Source: Chitinophaga pinensis
GTDB lineage: Bacteria; Bacteroidota; Bacteroidia; SXHM01
Direction: 5' to 3'
Assembly: GCA_945861685.1 (NCBI GenBank)
Contig: CAMAVO010000012.1
Coordinates: forward strand, 1 to 33,184
DNA length: 33,184 nucleotides
The position numbers were made by a program, and so were the translations under genes. Positions 8,107 to 16,545 of the stretch are shown here, piece by piece; the first letter of the stretch is position 1, and every line of letters starts with the position of its first letter. Below the pieces are notes generated by a model, which saw only the letters and a list, made by a program, of their open reading frames with translations, ran no database searches and was not told the DNA's origin.

Positions 8107-9813
8107 TTGAATAACACCTCCCGCATATACGCCATCGTTGCAGTAGTTCTTTCGCTGCTGTTTGTGATATGGAGCGTTACCTTGATTCGTTCTGTAAAGC
8201 AACAACGCGATGATGTATCTAATCATGTTGCAGCCATTACACAGATTAATGCGATAAACCATGCCATTCTTGAACTTCAGACCGTTTATCTTGAAGATAA
8301 ATACCGAACAAACAGCAACTGGGTATCGGGACTAGAAACCTACACTAAAACTGTAAATAATTTCAGAGAAAGAAATACCCCTACGCCTGAAATGGCTGAT
8401 TACATTTATTCATTGGACTCTATTGTGCGTAGGGCTGTACTTATCCATTCGGGTATTTATGGTCAGGCAGAAAAGTCGGAAGTAGAAATAAATCAGTTGG
8501 AAACAGAATTTAAAAGCGAGTTGAATGAGGCGCTTGAACTGAATGATATCACCACAAGTAAAATAAGAAAAAAACTGGCAAAATATTCCGATGAACTTGC
8601 CTGGAAATGGACATTGCTGAATGTGCTGGTTATGTTTTCATGCATTCTGGCCTTGGTGCTTTCGGTGGTCAGTATTTTAAACAGTATCAATTATCAGAAA
8701 CGGAAAAAGGTCATGATTGCCTTGCGTGCCGAAAAAGATAAAGCACAGAGTTATCTTGACATGGCAGGCTCCATACTTGTGGTAATTGACCGCAACCAAA
8801 ATATAAGTATGCTGAATAAAAAGGGTCTGGAAATTCTTGGATTAACCCATGAAGAAGAAGTAATCGGAAGAAATGCGTTTGATTATTTTTCTTCAAAGGG
8901 TGAACGGACTGCATTAATTGAAGGGTTTAAGAAAGTTATAAATGGTGAAATTCAGTTGGTTGAATATTATGAACGCAAAGTGGTTTCTAAAAAGGGTGAG
9001 GAACGAATAGTAGGTTGGCACAACAGTTTGCTGGAAGATATGTCAGGACATGTTATTGGTGTGCTCAGTTCCGGTGATGATGTGACAGAGAAAAAGTTCA
9101 GAGAAAAAGCGATTAAGGAAACTGTAATAAAATTAGAAAAATCAAACGAGCAGCTTGAAGGTTTTGCCTACATGGCAACACACGACTTACGCGCACCTGT
9201 TGCCAATCTGATGGCGCTGCTTAATCTTTACAACAAAGAAATTCCGGAGGATGAGGAGAATAAATTCATCTTTCAGAAATTTGAGGAAAGCGTGAAAATA
9301 CTGAACAACACGCTGGGCGATTTGATTGATATTGTGGCGGTAAACAAAAATAAGTTTGACGAAAAAAATGACATTAACATTGAAGAAACATTGAAAGATG
9401 TAATGGAAAGTGTGAAGGAGGATATCAACAAATCAGGCATTGTCGTGAATTTTGATTTCAGCAAATGCAATGAGGTAAGTTATCCGGCATCTCAGTTTCG
9501 CAGCATATTGATTAACATGCTTACTAATGCAATCAAGTATCGTTCGCCCGATAAAAAAGCTCAAGTGGAAATCACATCCTCCATAGAAAACGGTTTTGTG
9601 CGTTTAGACTTTGCTGACAATGGATTGGGTATTGACCTGAAAAAGTACGGAAGCAAGCTGTTTCAGATGAACAAACGCTTTCACGTTGGAACCGAAGGAA
9701 AAGGCATCGGGCTTTTTATTATTAAGTCGCAGGTGGAAGCAATGGGAGGAAAAGTTGGGATTATAAGCGAGCCCGGAACAGGAACAACTTTCAGCGTTTT
9801 TATAAAGCATTGA
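8107..9813 (+). CDS. Sensor histidine kinase with periplasmic and PAS domains
   Basis: A 568-residue membrane sensor. TM1 is at about 8-28 and a helical periplasmic region at 30-165 is rich in coiled-coil-like residues (possibly CHASE3-like). TM2 is at 168-192. A PAS domain covers about 210-330, from SYLDMAGSILVVID to a PAC-like GVLSSGDDVTEKK. HisKA has phospho-acceptor His359 in MATHDLRAP. HATPase_c has N box Asn474, G1 DNGLGID at 504-510 and G2 GKGIGLFI at 531-538. TTG is the start because no ATG, GTG or other start lies near the promoter and the N-terminus then begins directly at TM1. The response regulator gene follows after 27 bp. The signal is unknown. Confidence 0.88.
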   Translation: MNNTSRIYAIVAVVLSLLFVIWSVTLIRSVKQQRDDVSNHVAAITQINAINHAILELQTVYLEDKYRTNSNWVSGLETYTKTVNNFRERNTPTPEMADYIYSLDSIVRRAVLIHSGIYGQAEKSEVEINQLETEFKSELNEALELNDITTSKIRKKLAKYSDELAWKWTLLNVLVMFSCILALVLSVVSILNSINYQKRKKVMIALRAEKDKAQSYLDMAGSILVVIDRNQNISMLNKKGLEILGLTHEEEVIGRNAFDYFSSKGERTALIEGFKKVINGEIQLVEYYERKVVSKKGEERIVGWHNSLLEDMSGHVIGVLSSGDDVTEKKFREKAIKETVIKLEKSNEQLEGFAYMATHDLRAPVANLMALLNLYNKEIPEDEENKFIFQKFEESVKILNNTLGDLIDIVAVNKNKFDEKNDINIEETLKDVMESVKEDINKSGIVVNFDFSKCNEVSYPASQFRSILINMLTNAIKYRSPDKKAQVEITSSIENGFVRLDFADNGLGIDLKKYGSKLFQMNKRFHVGTEGKGIGLFIIKSQVEAMGGKVGIISEPGTGTTFSVFIKH

Positions 9814-9840
9814 AAAATTGTATAGTTTAGCATCTGCGAA

Positions 9841-10254
9841 ATGAAAAAGATAAAACACATAATGCTGGTAGATGATGACGACACTAACATTTATGTAACC
9901 CGCAGGTTTATTGAAAAAGCAGGTATTGCTGAAAAAGTAACCAGCAAAAAAAGCGGGGAGGAGGCATTGGCCTATTTCTCGGATTTTGAGAAATACAAAA
10001 GTGATCCTGAAAGTGAAATAGACCTTATTTTCTTAGACATCAATATGCCCGTAATGGATGGGTTTGAGTTTCTGGAAGAGTTTGAAAAACTAACCTTTGA
10101 ACCTGCGCTGAAGAAAGTGAAAATCATTATGCTTACTTCTTCCGTGTTTCATATCGACCGCTTTAAATCACAAAGCTTTCCCAACGTTATCAGCTACATC
10201 AGCAAGCCTGTTTCTATCGACAGTTTGAAAGATATTGCTGAACGCTATTTTTAG
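9841..10254 (+). CDS. Single-domain response regulator (receiver only)
   Basis: A 137-residue CheY-like receiver domain with no output domain. The acidic pocket is DDDD at 11-14, the phospho-acceptor is Asp66 in FLDINMPVMDG, the Thr/Ser switch is MLTSS at 97-101, and Lys122 is in SKPVS. It is probably the partner of the upstream kinase, which lacks its own receiver. With no DNA-binding part, it would act by protein contact or as an intermediate in a phosphorelay, as is common for HK-REC pairs in Bacteroidota. Confidence 0.92.
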   Translation: MKKIKHIMLVDDDDTNIYVTRRFIEKAGIAEKVTSKKSGEEALAYFSDFEKYKSDPESEIDLIFLDINMPVMDGFEFLEEFEKLTFEPALKKVKIIMLTSSVFHIDRFKSQSFPNVISYISKPVSIDSLKDIAERYF

Positions 10255-10282
10255 TTCTCCTGTTTTTCTTTCTTATTAATCC

Positions 10283-10290
10283 TACCTTTG
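10283..10290 (+). promoter_or_regulatory. -7 element of the HGQPGH lipoprotein gene
   Basis: TACCTTTG, a perfect TAnnTTTG, lies 20 bp before the ATG at 10311. Confidence 0.65.
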
Positions 10291-10310
10291 AAATCATAAA
10301 CCCCACAAAA

Positions 10311-10760
10311 ATGAAACGATACATTACAGCACTTTGCGCAGGCTCATTATTATTTTTCTCATGCGCAAATGAACAGGAAAAAGCAACTGATAAAACCGAA
10401 AGCACTAAACAGGACGCAGCGCAATCCACTACACCAACTGCACTGCCACCATCGGCATCACCTACTTTTAATCCTGGTCAGCAAATGGTAACACCGCAAG
10501 CTGCCACACCTGTTGCAGCCGGCATGAACCCCGAACACGGCCAACCCGGACACCGTTGCGATATTGCTGTAGGCGCACCGCTTAACTCACCACCTGCTGC
10601 AGCACCTGCAGTAACTTCGGCCCCAACATTTAATACACCGTCTCCAACGCAAACACCCGTAGCTACACCACCGGCTGCAACTGCTCCTGGAATGAATCCA
10701 CCGCACGGACAACCGGGACATGATTGTGCCATTGCCGTTGGTGCTCCTTTGAATAAATAG
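10311..10760 (+). CDS. Lipoprotein with two GMNPxHGQPGHxCxIAVGAPLN repeats
   Basis: A 149-residue predicted lipoprotein. The lipobox ends LFFSC (Cys18). A charged, Thr/Ala/Pro-rich, presumably unstructured linker carries two near-identical 22-residue motifs at 71-92 and 127-148, each followed by Pro/Ala-rich sequence or the C-terminus. The repeat unit is about 56 residues, since PTFN...TPVA...GMNP recurs in the linker too. Each motif keeps two His and one Cys (HGQPGHxC), a plausible metal- or heme-binding set, but nothing here proves binding. The motif appears in other Bacteroidota hypothetical proteins as I recall. It ends 6 bp before the convergent VF530 gene. Confidence 0.8.
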   Translation: MKRYITALCAGSLLFFSCANEQEKATDKTESTKQDAAQSTTPTALPPSASPTFNPGQQMVTPQAATPVAAGMNPEHGQPGHRCDIAVGAPLNSPPAAAPAVTSAPTFNTPSPTQTPVATPPAATAPGMNPPHGQPGHDCAIAVGAPLNK

Positions 10761-10766
10761 TTGCGT

Positions 10767-11006
10767 TTAGTTTTTTACCAGTTTCAGGTAAAGCTTTTCT
10801 ATTTTCTCTCTCGCCCAGGGTGTTCGTCTTAAAAAGGTAAGGCTTGAATTCAGCGATGGATTGGTGATAAAACATTTTATCCTCACGCGCTGCCCAAGCT
10901 CTTCCCAGCCATATTCTTCAACAAGGCGTTCCAGTATGGTGGACAAGGTTATTCCGTGTAAAGGATTATTGGGTTGCGGGTTGGCGGGTGTCTTTTCCTC
11001 TGACAT
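10767..11006 (-). CDS. VF530 (DUF2132) family small protein
   Basis: A 79-residue protein. From [24 protein letters not shown] (residues 15-38) through [32 protein letters not shown] it matches the VF530 family throughout, a small helical fold described as DNA-binding-like without a firm function. The first 13 residues are a variable polar leader. It starts 15 bp after the stop of the large exoprotein gene and could be the last gene of that minus-strand unit. Confidence 0.85.
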   Translation of the reverse strand: MSEEKTPANPQPNNPLHGITLSTILERLVEEYGWEELGQRVRIKCFITNPSLNSSLTFLRRTPWAREKIEKLYLKLVKN

Positions 11007-11021
11007 TTCGTTAATTGAAAT

Positions 11022-13577
11022 TTACTGAACAATTATTTTTTTACTAAATTTTTCTGCTCCTGCTGAAATGCTAACAAAATAAACTCCGCTTTGAAGTTGC
11101 GCGCGATTAAAATTAATTTGTTGCTCTCCAACAAGATTTCCTTTGTTTTCAAAAAATACTAGTTGTCCTTTCAAATCGTAAACATCAATTGAAACTGCAC
11201 ATGGGTTTTTAAGATCAAATGAAACCGTTGTTGTTTGTGAAAATGGATTTGGAAAAATATTCAGTTGATTCTCTATTCCATTTTCTGCAACCGAAACCAA
11301 AGGTTCATCGGTAATAGCAAAATCCCAGGTGCCGCGACCGTAGGTTCCAAAGCGTACGGTGTTAAGTGAAGGAATAAAATCAACGCTTGTAAAATTCTGG
11401 TCAGGAGCAGTTATGCCGGCCATGTCAAACCATTCCTGCGTATTGAAATTATAGCAATACGGTCCTGCATCTGTGGCGGCAAACAACAACAATTCGGTTG
11501 AAGAAAGTTTTAAATCATTGAAAGAAGTTTGAGGAATAAGATTGTCTAATGGAGAAAAGTTCTGTCCGTGATTTTTAGAAACAAATACTCCCGGATTGCT
11601 GTAGCCGCTGCCACCTATTATTACTCTTCCCAATTCGGTTGGTGAAGGTATAATCACGTTTCCACGAAAATCAGGTTCGTCAAAACTTGCAGATAAAGTC
11701 CAGGTTTGTCCTTCGTCATCAGAATAAAAAAAGCGGCCGCGGTTGGTAAGCACATACCGGTAGTTCCAGTCGATAGGCGAGTAGGCAACAGCCGTAATTT
11801 CATTGGTATTGCTAATACTGAAATTGTAAGGAAGGCGCTCTGCTTCAACATCACCGCTGATGTGTTGCAGGTGCCAGAGGTATTGCCCGCTCACTGCAGA
11901 ATCGCCACCGCCTGTAAACGCATAATTGTAATCAAACGGGTCAGACATCATGGGTGCCATCCATTGCCATCCATCACCAACAAAATCCCAGTAAGCAGCA
12001 AAATCACCCAGATCTGCCGCATCGGGATAATACATCGCAAAGCCGGGATACACCGTCCACAGGCTGTTCCCGTTGTTGCCCGAAACAATACTCCCGTAGT
12101 CACCGCTAATACTTTGTTTAAAACCTAACACACCACCCGAATCAACACGACACTTTTGAAAACCCTGATCCTGGCTGCCCATGTAAATATAATTGGTGTT
12201 TACACGATTGGTGTAGGTTGAGTAAAATTGCCCTGTGCCTATCCCGGAGAGGGTAATATTTTCAACCTGGTCTAATTGATTGTATGATTTATAAAGTCCG
12301 CCATCGGTTGAAATCATGGTTACCTCATTGCCAAGTGTATCATAGAATAAATCAATTCCATCAATATCGGCATGAAGAGAATAACGCACATTACCATAAT
12401 ACTCAAACCACTCGTTGCGGGGAAACCATCCTGCACCGGCATCGCCCGTAATGTGGCAGTTTACTGCACCAAAATATAAACGATCAGCATCGTTGAGCGA
12501 ACATGCAAAACTGTTGCGCCCCCAAAGTCCGGCAGGTTCATCACCGGAGTAAGTCCAGTTCAGTCCGCTGTTATCACTGCGGTAAACGGCACCGTCCGAA
12601 AGAACAGCAAGTTTTGCTGTTCCGTTGTTTTCTTCCAATCCTGTAATTACTGCATTGCCACCCGAACTGCCGATGTTGGCTACAAACACCGGTTGCCCTG
12701 TATTGTCTAATTTATAAAAGTCGGCATCGTTGATGAGGTAAACATTACCGCTTGTTCCGTAACGTGCGGTCCATATATCGGTGTTGCCCGCCCATCCCGA
12801 ATACGATGTAATGCGTGTAAAACTTTCGCCCAAATCATCCGAGCGATACAACGCTGCAACGGGTTCCCAGGCTGGTCCATAATCCCATTCCAAAACCAGC
12901 GTGTAGAAAATTTTTGGTTCTGTAGAAGTAACAATCACACGGATAACATTGCCCCAGTCAATCAGGCTTTCCAAGCCTGTTGCGGTTTCCCAGGTAAGTC
13001 CATCGTTGTCGCTGTAGTAAAAATATTTTCCACCTGCCATGTAAAGACGGTTACCGTTTTGCAGTTCAAGGTGGCGAACAAAAATAATTTCGTTGCTCAT
13101 ATAATCATTCAGCGGCTGCCAATCATCACCATCCAATGTGCCTTTCCACAAAACACCGCCTGATGAGCCTGCATAAACCGTGTTGGTTTCAAAATCAATG
13201 TCGCAGGTGTGCATGCGTCCTGCAATATTGGTGCTGCCACGCTCACGCCATTCGCCCGTCAATGAACCGTTGCCCAGCGTTTCCAGAATTTTTTCGTTTG
13301 ATTTCAGTTGTCCTTTTTTGTAGAGTTCTTTGCGATACTGATTTCTTTTTTCGGCTCTTTCTTTTCTTGTTTGTTCGTCCATTGCCTTCCAGTCAATTCC
13401 TTCGGCTGCCCCATGTTTTTTCTCCCACCATTCTTTACGCCTTTGTTTCATTTCTTCATTTTCCTGAATTTCTGCGGGCGAAGGCTGTCTTTTTTCTTTT
13501 CCCGAAAAAAGTAACAATAAACCCATTGAAGGAATAATCAATAAAAATGCGGAGATAAGAACTTTTGTTTTATGCAT
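11022..13577 (-). CDS. Large secreted Asp-box (BNR/sortilin-like) beta-propeller protein with T9SS sorting domain
   Basis: An 851-residue exported protein. A signal or anchor helix is at about 5-24, then a highly charged helical stretch at 27-95. The body contains repeated Asp-box motifs of the SxDxGxTW type, such as YSDNDGLTW, RSDDLGESF, RSDNSGLNW, YSDDEGQTW and SKNHGQNF, which mark beta-propellers of the VPS10/BNR class. Residues from about 775 (LNIFPNPFSQ...VYDLKGQLV...LQSGVYFVSI...KKIIVQ) form a clear type A T9SS sorting domain, so it is exported through the outer membrane and anchored or released. Catalysis is not indicated; binding to a glycan or protein is more likely. It begins 5 bp after bshA, so it is probably cotranscribed with it. 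Confidence 0.87.
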   Translation of the reverse strand: MHKTKVLISAFLLIIPSMGLLLLFSGKEKRQPSPAEIQENEEMKQRRKEWWEKKHGAAEGIDWKAMDEQTRKERAEKRNQYRKELYKKGQLKSNEKILETLGNGSLTGEWRERGSTNIAGRMHTCDIDFETNTVYAGSSGGVLWKGTLDGDDWQPLNDYMSNEIIFVRHLELQNGNRLYMAGGKYFYYSDNDGLTWETATGLESLIDWGNVIRVIVTSTEPKIFYTLVLEWDYGPAWEPVAALYRSDDLGESFTRITSYSGWAGNTDIWTARYGTSGNVYLINDADFYKLDNTGQPVFVANIGSSGGNAVITGLEENNGTAKLAVLSDGAVYRSDNSGLNWTYSGDEPAGLWGRNSFACSLNDADRLYFGAVNCHITGDAGAGWFPRNEWFEYYGNVRYSLHADIDGIDLFYDTLGNEVTMISTDGGLYKSYNQLDQVENITLSGIGTGQFYSTYTNRVNTNYIYMGSQDQGFQKCRVDSGGVLGFKQSISGDYGSIVSGNNGNSLWTVYPGFAMYYPDAADLGDFAAYWDFVGDGWQWMAPMMSDPFDYNYAFTGGGDSAVSGQYLWHLQHISGDVEAERLPYNFSISNTNEITAVAYSPIDWNYRYVLTNRGRFFYSDDEGQTWTLSASFDEPDFRGNVIIPSPTELGRVIIGGSGYSNPGVFVSKNHGQNFSPLDNLIPQTSFNDLKLSSTELLLFAATDAGPYCYNFNTQEWFDMAGITAPDQNFTSVDFIPSLNTVRFGTYGRGTWDFAITDEPLVSVAENGIENQLNIFPNPFSQTTTVSFDLKNPCAVSIDVYDLKGQLVFFENKGNLVGEQQINFNRAQLQSGVYFVSISAGAEKFSKKIIVQ

Positions 13578-13582
13578 ATAAA

Positions 13583-14707
13583 TTATCTGTTAATCACACG
13601 CTCATAAAGGCTTTCGTAAAGCGGAAGAATTTTTGAAAGCTCAAAATCTTTGGCGCGTTTCAATGCATTTTTACGAAAGGTGTCGTGTGTGTTTTTGTCT
13701 TTTAAAATACTGATTGCATTCTTTGCCATGTCGTCAACATCGCCTACATTACTCAGGTAACCCGAAACTCCATGAACATTTACTTCGGGCAAGCCACCTG
13801 TATTGGTTGAAATAACCGGAACAGATGCAGCCATTGCTTCCAATGCAGAAAGACCAAAGCTCTCTGTTTCGGAAGGCAAGATAAAAAGATCGGCCATTGC
13901 CAAAACTTGTTCAGTTGCCTTCAGTTTACCGAGAAATTGAATTTCCTCACATGTCCCCAATTCGCGACAAAGCGCTTCAATCTTGCTGCGTTCAGGGCCA
14001 TCGCCCACCAGCAAAAGTTTGGCAGGAATTTCTTTTCTCACTTTATCGAAAATGCGCACAACATCTTCAACACGCTTTACTGGGCGAAAGTTGGAGATGT
14101 GCAATAACACCTTTCTGTCGCCTGTATTGTAATTGAATTTGGTGAGTGCATTTTTTGCCTTGCTGTACAAATCTATATCCACAAAATTTGGAATTACCTC
14201 AATGTCGCGCTTTACGTTAAAGAACTTATAAGTGTCCTGCTTCAGGCTTTCTGAAACAGAAGTTACTGCATCGCTTTCATTGATCGCAAAAGTGATAACA
14301 GGTTCAAACGATGCATCTTTTCCTACCAGCGTAATATCTGTTCCGTGCAGCGTGGTGATGTACGGAATTTTTATGCCCTGCGAAGCTAAAATCTGTTTGG
14401 CCATATAGGCTGCAGATGCATGTGGGATGGCATAATGCACATGAAGTAAATCTAATTTTTCATGTTTTGCTACATCTACTAATTTGCTGGAAAGTACCAG
14501 TTCATAAGGTTGGTAATCAAACAATGGGTAATCACTTACCTGTACTTCGTGGTAAAAAAGGTTGGGCGAAAAGCTGTCAAATCGTACCGGCATATCGTAG
14601 CTGATAAAATGCACCTGATGTCCTTTATGTGCAAGTGCATTGCCTAATTCAGTTGCCACCACACCGCTTCCACCAAAGGTGGGATAACAGACTATACCGA
14701 TTTTCAT
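13583..14707 (-). CDS. bshA: N-acetyl-alpha-D-glucosaminyl L-malate synthase (bacillithiol biosynthesis)
   Basis: A 374-residue GT4 glycosyltransferase catalysing the first step of bacillithiol synthesis, UDP-GlcNAc plus L-malate. BshA signatures are the N-terminus [36 protein letters not shown] at 91-105, TTLHGTDIT at 118-126, VIPNFVDID at 171-179, and the EX7E motif Glu282...Glu290 in [15 protein letters not shown]. The length is typical. No bshB or bshC is visible in the window; in Bacteroidota these genes are often scattered. The downstream T9SS exoprotein is an unusual operon partner. Confidence 0.92.
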   Translation of the reverse strand: MKIGIVCYPTFGGSGVVATELGNALAHKGHQVHFISYDMPVRFDSFSPNLFYHEVQVSDYPLFDYQPYELVLSSKLVDVAKHEKLDLLHVHYAIPHASAAYMAKQILASQGIKIPYITTLHGTDITLVGKDASFEPVITFAINESDAVTSVSESLKQDTYKFFNVKRDIEVIPNFVDIDLYSKAKNALTKFNYNTGDRKVLLHISNFRPVKRVEDVVRIFDKVRKEIPAKLLLVGDGPERSKIEALCRELGTCEEIQFLGKLKATEQVLAMADLFILPSETESFGLSALEAMAASVPVISTNTGGLPEVNVHGVSGYLSNVGDVDDMAKNAISILKDKNTHDTFRKNALKRAKDFELSKILPLYESLYERVINR

Positions 14708-14735
14708 TTATGAGTTGTTCGAGTTAAAATGATTG

Positions 14736-14743
14736 TAAAGATA
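14736..14743 (-). promoter_or_regulatory. Weak -7-like element before bshA
   Basis: On the minus strand TATCTTTA matches TAnnTTTG at all but the last base, 28 bp before the bshA ATG. The rest of the 105-bp gap (14708-14812) shows nothing else I can support. Confidence 0.3.
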
Positions 14744-14812
14744 AATAACTTCATTAGTGTATTGATTTCGATTTTAGCAGTAGTTAATATCAAATAAAAT
14801 GAAAGCCATATA

Positions 14813-15295
14813 CTATTCATTCTCGTAAAATTTCTCCTTCTTCAATAACCTATTGATTGCATTTGCCAGTCTGTCAATTTTAGTTTCTTCTCTCTTTGCC
14901 GAATAAATCCAGTTGATGTAATACTTCTGTTCGCTTTCAGTCAATGAATTAAAAAACTGCAAGGCTTCCGGCTCATCAGTCAGACAAAGCAGCATTTCTT
15001 CAGGAACTTCTAAGGGTTCGTTATCTGGAAATAAAACAATTTGCACGTAATCGCCTTCCTGCTTTTTGATAACTTTTCGTATTTCAGCTTTTACTGGAAG
15101 AAACAGATTACCATCACCCATCGGCATCAGGTGATATTTCCTTATTTCAAATCCATCAATAGTTCCTCTTACTTTTCTCCAACCGAACGGTGCTTTTTTA
15201 TCAGGTCGGATATCGGGCAGCCGAGCATAGGTCCAGCCACCTTTGCCTGGATATTTTTCAAGAAGTAATTTTTTACTGACTAATGGCTTTTCCAT
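14813..15295 (-). CDS. DUF1905 plus YdeI/OmpD-associated domain protein
   Basis: A 160-residue soluble protein. Residues 18-95 (GGWTYARLP...FGWRKVRGTIDGFEI...LFLPVKAEIRK) are a DUF1905 beta-barrel-like domain. Residues 95-155 (EEMLLCLTDEPEALQFFNSLTESEQKYYINWI...REETKIDRLANAINRL) match the C-terminal YdeI/OmpD-associated helical domain, sometimes called bacteriocin-protection. The function is not established; the fusion of the two domains is common. It begins 5 bp after miaE ends, so it is cotranscribed with miaE. Confidence 0.82.
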   Translation of the reverse strand: MEKPLVSKKLLLEKYPGKGGWTYARLPDIRPDKKAPFGWRKVRGTIDGFEIRKYHLMPMGDGNLFLPVKAEIRKVIKKQEGDYVQIVLFPDNEPLEVPEEMLLCLTDEPEALQFFNSLTESEQKYYINWIYSAKREETKIDRLANAINRLLKKEKFYENE

Positions 15296-15300
15296 AAAGG

Positions 15301-15882
15301 TTAGCCATGAATTGTTTCTTTTTTCCCGTATTTGGCAATTACAGTTGCTTCATATTCCAGAAACTCTTTCCAGCGTTTATCCACATCTTCGCCTTTAGCA
15401 TATTTCTTTGCCAGCTTTATAAACGTGGTGTAATGATTAGCTTCGCTCACCATCAGATCGCGGTAAAAATCAGAAAGCTCTTTGTCCTGAATATTTTCTG
15501 AAAGTACCCGAAAACGCTCACAGCTGCGGGCTTCAATCATGGCAGAGAAAAGCAGCCTGTCAACCAATACAATTTCTCGTTTGTATCCTTTTCTTACAAA
15601 CAAATAGAGTTCATTTACATATTCATCTCTGCGCTCTCTGCCCAAAACATTTCCGCGCTTTTTAATCAGTTCATGAACCTGATTAAAGTGGTCTAACTCT
15701 TCCTGAGCAAGTGCAATCATCTGTTCTACCAGATCAGGATATTCAGGAGCAAACACAATTAATGAAATAGCATTGGTTGCAGCTTTCTGTTCGCAGAAAG
15801 CATGATCCGTTAGTATCTCGTCAATGTTTGTTTCAACAATGTTTACCCAGCGAGGGTCGGTTGGTAATTTAAGTCCCAGCAT
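15301..15882 (-). CDS. miaE: tRNA-(ms2io6A37) hydroxylase MiaE
   Basis: A 193-residue ferritin-like non-heme di-iron monooxygenase that hydroxylates the isopentenyl group of ms2i6A37 in tRNA, using O2. The di-iron ligand set is visible: Glu31 in DHAFCEQKAA, Glu62-x2-His65 in EELDHF, Glu117 in MIEARSCERF, and Glu147-x2-His150 in SEANHYT. The length is normal. It is the first gene of a two-gene unit with the DUF1905 protein, divergent from the TTG-started gene at 15949. Confidence 0.93.
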   Translation of the reverse strand: MLGLKLPTDPRWVNIVETNIDEILTDHAFCEQKAATNAISLIVFAPEYPDLVEQMIALAQEELDHFNQVHELIKKRGNVLGRERRDEYVNELYLFVRKGYKREIVLVDRLLFSAMIEARSCERFRVLSENIQDKELSDFYRDLMVSEANHYTTFIKLAKKYAKGEDVDKRWKEFLEYEATVIAKYGKKETIHG

Positions 15883-15898
15883 TTTAAATTATTTCCTG

Positions 15899-15906
15899 CG
15901 AAATTA
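15899..15906 (-). promoter_or_regulatory. Likely -7 element of miaE
   Basis: Minus-strand TAATTTCG differs from TAnnTTTG at one position and lies 16 bp before the miaE ATG. Confidence 0.35.
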
Positions 15907-15921
15907 GGAATAATAAATTTT

Positions 15922-15929
15922 TAGCTTTG
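15922..15929 (+). promoter_or_regulatory. -7 element of the anchored protein at 15949
   Basis: TAGCTTTG fits TAnnTTTG and lies 19 bp before the TTG start. It also contains an in-frame TAG, which rules out any start further upstream. Confidence 0.6.
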
Positions 15930-15948
15930 CTACCATAGTTTTACAGTC

Positions 15949-16473
15949 TTGTTCCTCAAAAAACTTCTCCCTTTATCGCTTCTGCTAATTCTGCTGTTCA
16001 ATATCAGCGGGCATTTGATCTCATTCAAAGTATCTCAGCACTCGATAAAAAAAGAGATAAAAAGAAAAATTAAAAGCCAGGTGCCTGAAACTGAATTAAT
16101 CGTTTTCACTTTTAGAATTGCTGACCTGAACAATATTGAGTGGGAAGAAGAAGGAAAAGAATTCTGGCTCAACGGAAACTTATATGACGTAGTAAAAAAA
16201 CAGGAGACTGCCGACAGCATAACCTTCCACTGCATCAACGACAAACAGGAAAAAACGTTATTTGCCAATCTGGAAGAACTGATAACCTGCCAGATGAATT
16301 CTGATGCTCAGACCAACAACACCTCACTTAAAAAATTCCAGTCCGATTATTTTTTCATTCAAACATACCTACAATTTTCTTTTAAAGAAATCAGTTGCTT
16401 GCCAATTGAAATAAAAGACAAACTGCTGAAAGGTTATTTATCTGAAAACCTTCAGCCGCCTGAACAGGCTTAG
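15949..16473 (+). CDS. Hypothetical membrane-anchored or exported protein upstream of a TonB receptor
   Basis: A 174-residue protein I do not recognise. An N-terminal hydrophobic segment (about 5-25) is a signal peptide or anchor, followed by a basic coiled stretch (KKEIKRKIKS) and a polar alpha/beta-like domain rich in Glu, Asp and Lys. TTG is the only workable start: an in-frame TAG lies at 15922-15924 and there is no ATG before the middle of the protein. It lies 72 bp ahead of the TonB-dependent receptor with an inverted repeat between. Small exported proteins often precede TonB receptors in Bacteroidota, so a role in the same uptake system is possible but unproven. Confidence 0.7.
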   Translation: MFLKKLLPLSLLLILLFNISGHLISFKVSQHSIKKEIKRKIKSQVPETELIVFTFRIADLNNIEWEEEGKEFWLNGNLYDVVKKQETADSITFHCINDKQEKTLFANLEELITCQMNSDAQTNNTSLKKFQSDYFFIQTYLQFSFKEISCLPIEIKDKLLKGYLSENLQPPEQA

Positions 16474-16497
16474 ATTTCCAAAGGCTATCTATCAATG

Positions 16498-16520
16498 ATA
16501 CTTCACTGCTTGTGAAGTAT
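16498..16520 (+). repeat. Perfect inverted repeat between the hypothetical gene and the TonB receptor (terminator or operator)
   Basis: Arms ATACTTCAC (16498-16506) and GTGAAGTAT (16512-16520) pair perfectly around a 5-base loop TGCTT. It starts 25 bp after one stop codon and ends 25 bp before the next ATG. T-rich sequence follows but without a clean U-run, so a weak terminator/attenuator and a dimeric-repressor operator for the receptor are both possible. Confidence 0.6.
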
Positions 16521-16545
16521 TCTCTCATTAATTTTTACTCTTAAT

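Noticed and set aside
13136-13537. Plus-strand frame with a hydrophobic Phe-rich stretch
   Set aside because: It is antisense to the Lys/Glu-rich N-terminal region of the T9SS exoprotein; poly-Phe arises from complementing Lys and Glu codons.
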